A DNA stretch of 6,663 nt from an uncultured Collinsella sp. Its GTDB lineage: Bacteria; Actinomycetota; Coriobacteriia; Coriobacteriales; Coriobacteriaceae. The DNA is taken from the NCBI GenBank assembly GCA_900554585.1, contig USHS01000074.1, forward strand, positions 1 to 6,663, written 5' to 3'. Each line of letters begins with the position of its first letter. The stretch's first letter is position 1. The position numbers were made by a program, and so were the translations under genes. This document shows positions 5,859-6,663 of the stretch, in pieces. A model generated the notes under the pieces. The model saw only the letters and a list, made by a program, of their open reading frames with translations, had not been told where the DNA came from and did not search any database.

Positions 5859-6663
5859 CGATGAGGAAAAAGACCAGGTACGCGCTGCGTCCGATCTGGT
5901 TGCCATCGTGCAGGAAACGGTTGAGCTCAAGCCCCGCGGCCATGAGTTTTGGGGTTGCTGCCCCTTCCATGGCGAAAAGACCCCGTCGTTTCACATTATC
6001 CCCGCTACGCAGGTGTGGCACTGCTTTGGTTGTGGCGAGGGCGGCGACGTCTTCACCTACATCATGAAGCGCGAGAACCTGAGCTTTCCCGAGTCGATTC
6101 GCTACCTGGCCGACCGTGCCGGCATTGAGCTGCACGATACCGGTGCTTATCGCGAGCGCGGCACCAAGCGCGCCCGCATCTATGACCTGTGCGCTGAGAC
6201 CGCCCAGTTCTACCACACCATGCTCATGCGCGGTAAGGACAGCCGTCCGCGCGAGTATTTCGCCAGCCGCGGTATGGGCGGCGACGTCTGCCGCCGCTAC
6301 TGCCTGGGCTTTGCACCGGGTCGCAACGCGCTGGTGTCCCATCTGTCGCAGGCGGGCTTTACCCCGCAGGAAATGATCGACGCCAACGTGGCCGTGAGCC
6401 GTGGGCGCGGGCAGCTTGCCGACCGTTTTTACGACCGCGTGATGTTTCCCATCTTTGACGAGCAGGGTCATAACATCGCCTTTGGCGGGCGCATTATGGG
6501 CGACGGCCAGCCTAAGTACCTCAACACCGCCGAGACGAGCGTGTTCCATAAAAAGCGAAACCTCTACGGCTTTAACTGGGCCAAGGAGTTTATCGTCGCG
6601 CAGGATACCGCCATCGTGGAAGCCGTAGAGGTTTCGCTTTTTATGGAACACGCTCGTCTCGGC
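5851..6663 (+). CDS. dnaG: DNA primase, N-terminal part (cut by the window; last ~15 codons suspect)
   Basis: DnaG makes the short RNA primers used at the replication fork. The frame starts at GTG 5851 (VISDEEKDQVRAASDLVAIV) with an in-frame stop just upstream; the next in-frame ATG (6064) would delete the zinc domain. The zinc-binding domain is complete: CPFH (C37, H40), EKTPSF, WHCFGC (C58, C61) and GEGGDV. The start of the RNA-polymerase core is present, with RVMFPIFDEQGHNIAFGGR (196-214), KYLNTAET (222-229) and FHKKRNLYGF (232-241). Only 271 of roughly 600 residues fit in the window. After V256 the expected TOPRIM motif VEGYxD is replaced by EAVEVSLFMEH, which is the reverse complement of 6529-6572 read in frame. 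I therefore trust the protein only up to about residue 256 (base 6619). The gene is the distal member of the operon here; the start overlaps ribF by 8 nt. Confidence 0.93.
   Translation, partial: MISDEEKDQVRAASDLVAIVQETVELKPRGHEFWGCCPFHGEKTPSFHIIPATQVWHCFGCGEGGDVFTYIMKRENLSFPESIRYLADRAGIELHDTGAYRERGTKRARIYDLCAETAQFYHTMLMRGKDSRPREYFASRGMGGDVCRRYCLGFAPGRNALVSHLSQAGFTPQEMIDANVAVSRGRGQLADRFYDRVMFPIFDEQGHNIAFGGRIMGDGQPKYLNTAETSVFHKKRNLYGFNWAKEFIVAQDTAIVEAVEVSLFMEHARLG
6529..6663. repeat. Perfect 44-bp inverted repeat ending at the window edge (probable fold-back artefact)
   Basis: Bases 6529-6572 and 6620-6663 are exact reverse complements, separated by 47 nt (6573-6619). The left arm encodes conserved primase sequence (AETSVFHKKRNLYG), so it is the original. 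The right arm sits where the TOPRIM glutamate motif should be and ends precisely at the last base of the window. A perfect copy, a short spacer and coincidence with the edge point to a template-switch chimera or contig-end misassembly. A real inverted duplication disrupting dnaG would destroy an essential gene. Confidence 0.9.

Noticed and set aside
5782..6651. 289-codon open frame on the - strand starting MFHKKRNLYGF
   Set aside because: Its first residues look like primase only because the start lies in the right arm of the fold-back repeat, which copies dnaG sequence in reverse. The remainder is antisense to dnaG and ribF.

Overview
The window is GC-rich, densely coding bacterial chromosome, with every gene on the + strand. 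The gene order infB-rbfA-DHH phosphoesterase-truB-ribF-dnaG and the protein sequences suggest a high-GC actinobacterial lineage. My best guess is the class Coriobacteriia (Collinsella-like). That guess rests on protein style and codon preference recalled from memory, not on a search, so I hold it at moderate confidence.

Layout: 1-2448 is the 3' part of infB (translation initiation factor IF-2). Its start lies off the left edge, and its first ~220 residues are low-complexity charged sequence containing a 16-residue repeat. Next come rbfA (2460-2870, ribosome-binding factor A), a DHH/DHHA1 phosphoesterase of the NrnA type (2863-3906), truB (3922-4854, tRNA pseudouridine-55 synthase), ribF (4851-5858, riboflavin kinase/FAD synthetase) and the 5' part of dnaG (5851 to the right edge, DNA primase). 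Gaps are at most 15 nt. Three junctions overlap (8, 4 and 8 nt), so this reads as one transcription unit with translational coupling. I see no convincing internal promoter, terminator, RNA gene, mobile element or CRISPR array. No stretch above 300 bases lacks a gene.

The genes form the usual late nusA-infB operon: translation initiation (IF-2), 30S maturation (RbfA), tRNA modification (TruB), nanoRNA/pAp turnover (NrnA-like) and flavin cofactor synthesis (RibF). The primase gene is joined to its end, where many bacteria carry rpsO or have no linked gene.

Two structures are not explained by the genes. At the right edge, 6529-6572 and 6620-6663 form a perfect 44-bp inverted repeat around a 47-nt spacer. 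The right arm replaces the sequence that should encode the TOPRIM glutamate motif of DnaG, and it ends exactly at the window edge. This looks like a fold-back chimera or contig-end assembly artefact rather than biology, and it makes the last ~15 predicted DnaG residues unreliable. Second, a perfect 13-bp-stem, 5-nt-loop hairpin (2912-2942) lies early in the NrnA-like coding sequence. I found no evidence for a previously undescribed biological system; the window is mainly a conserved housekeeping operon.
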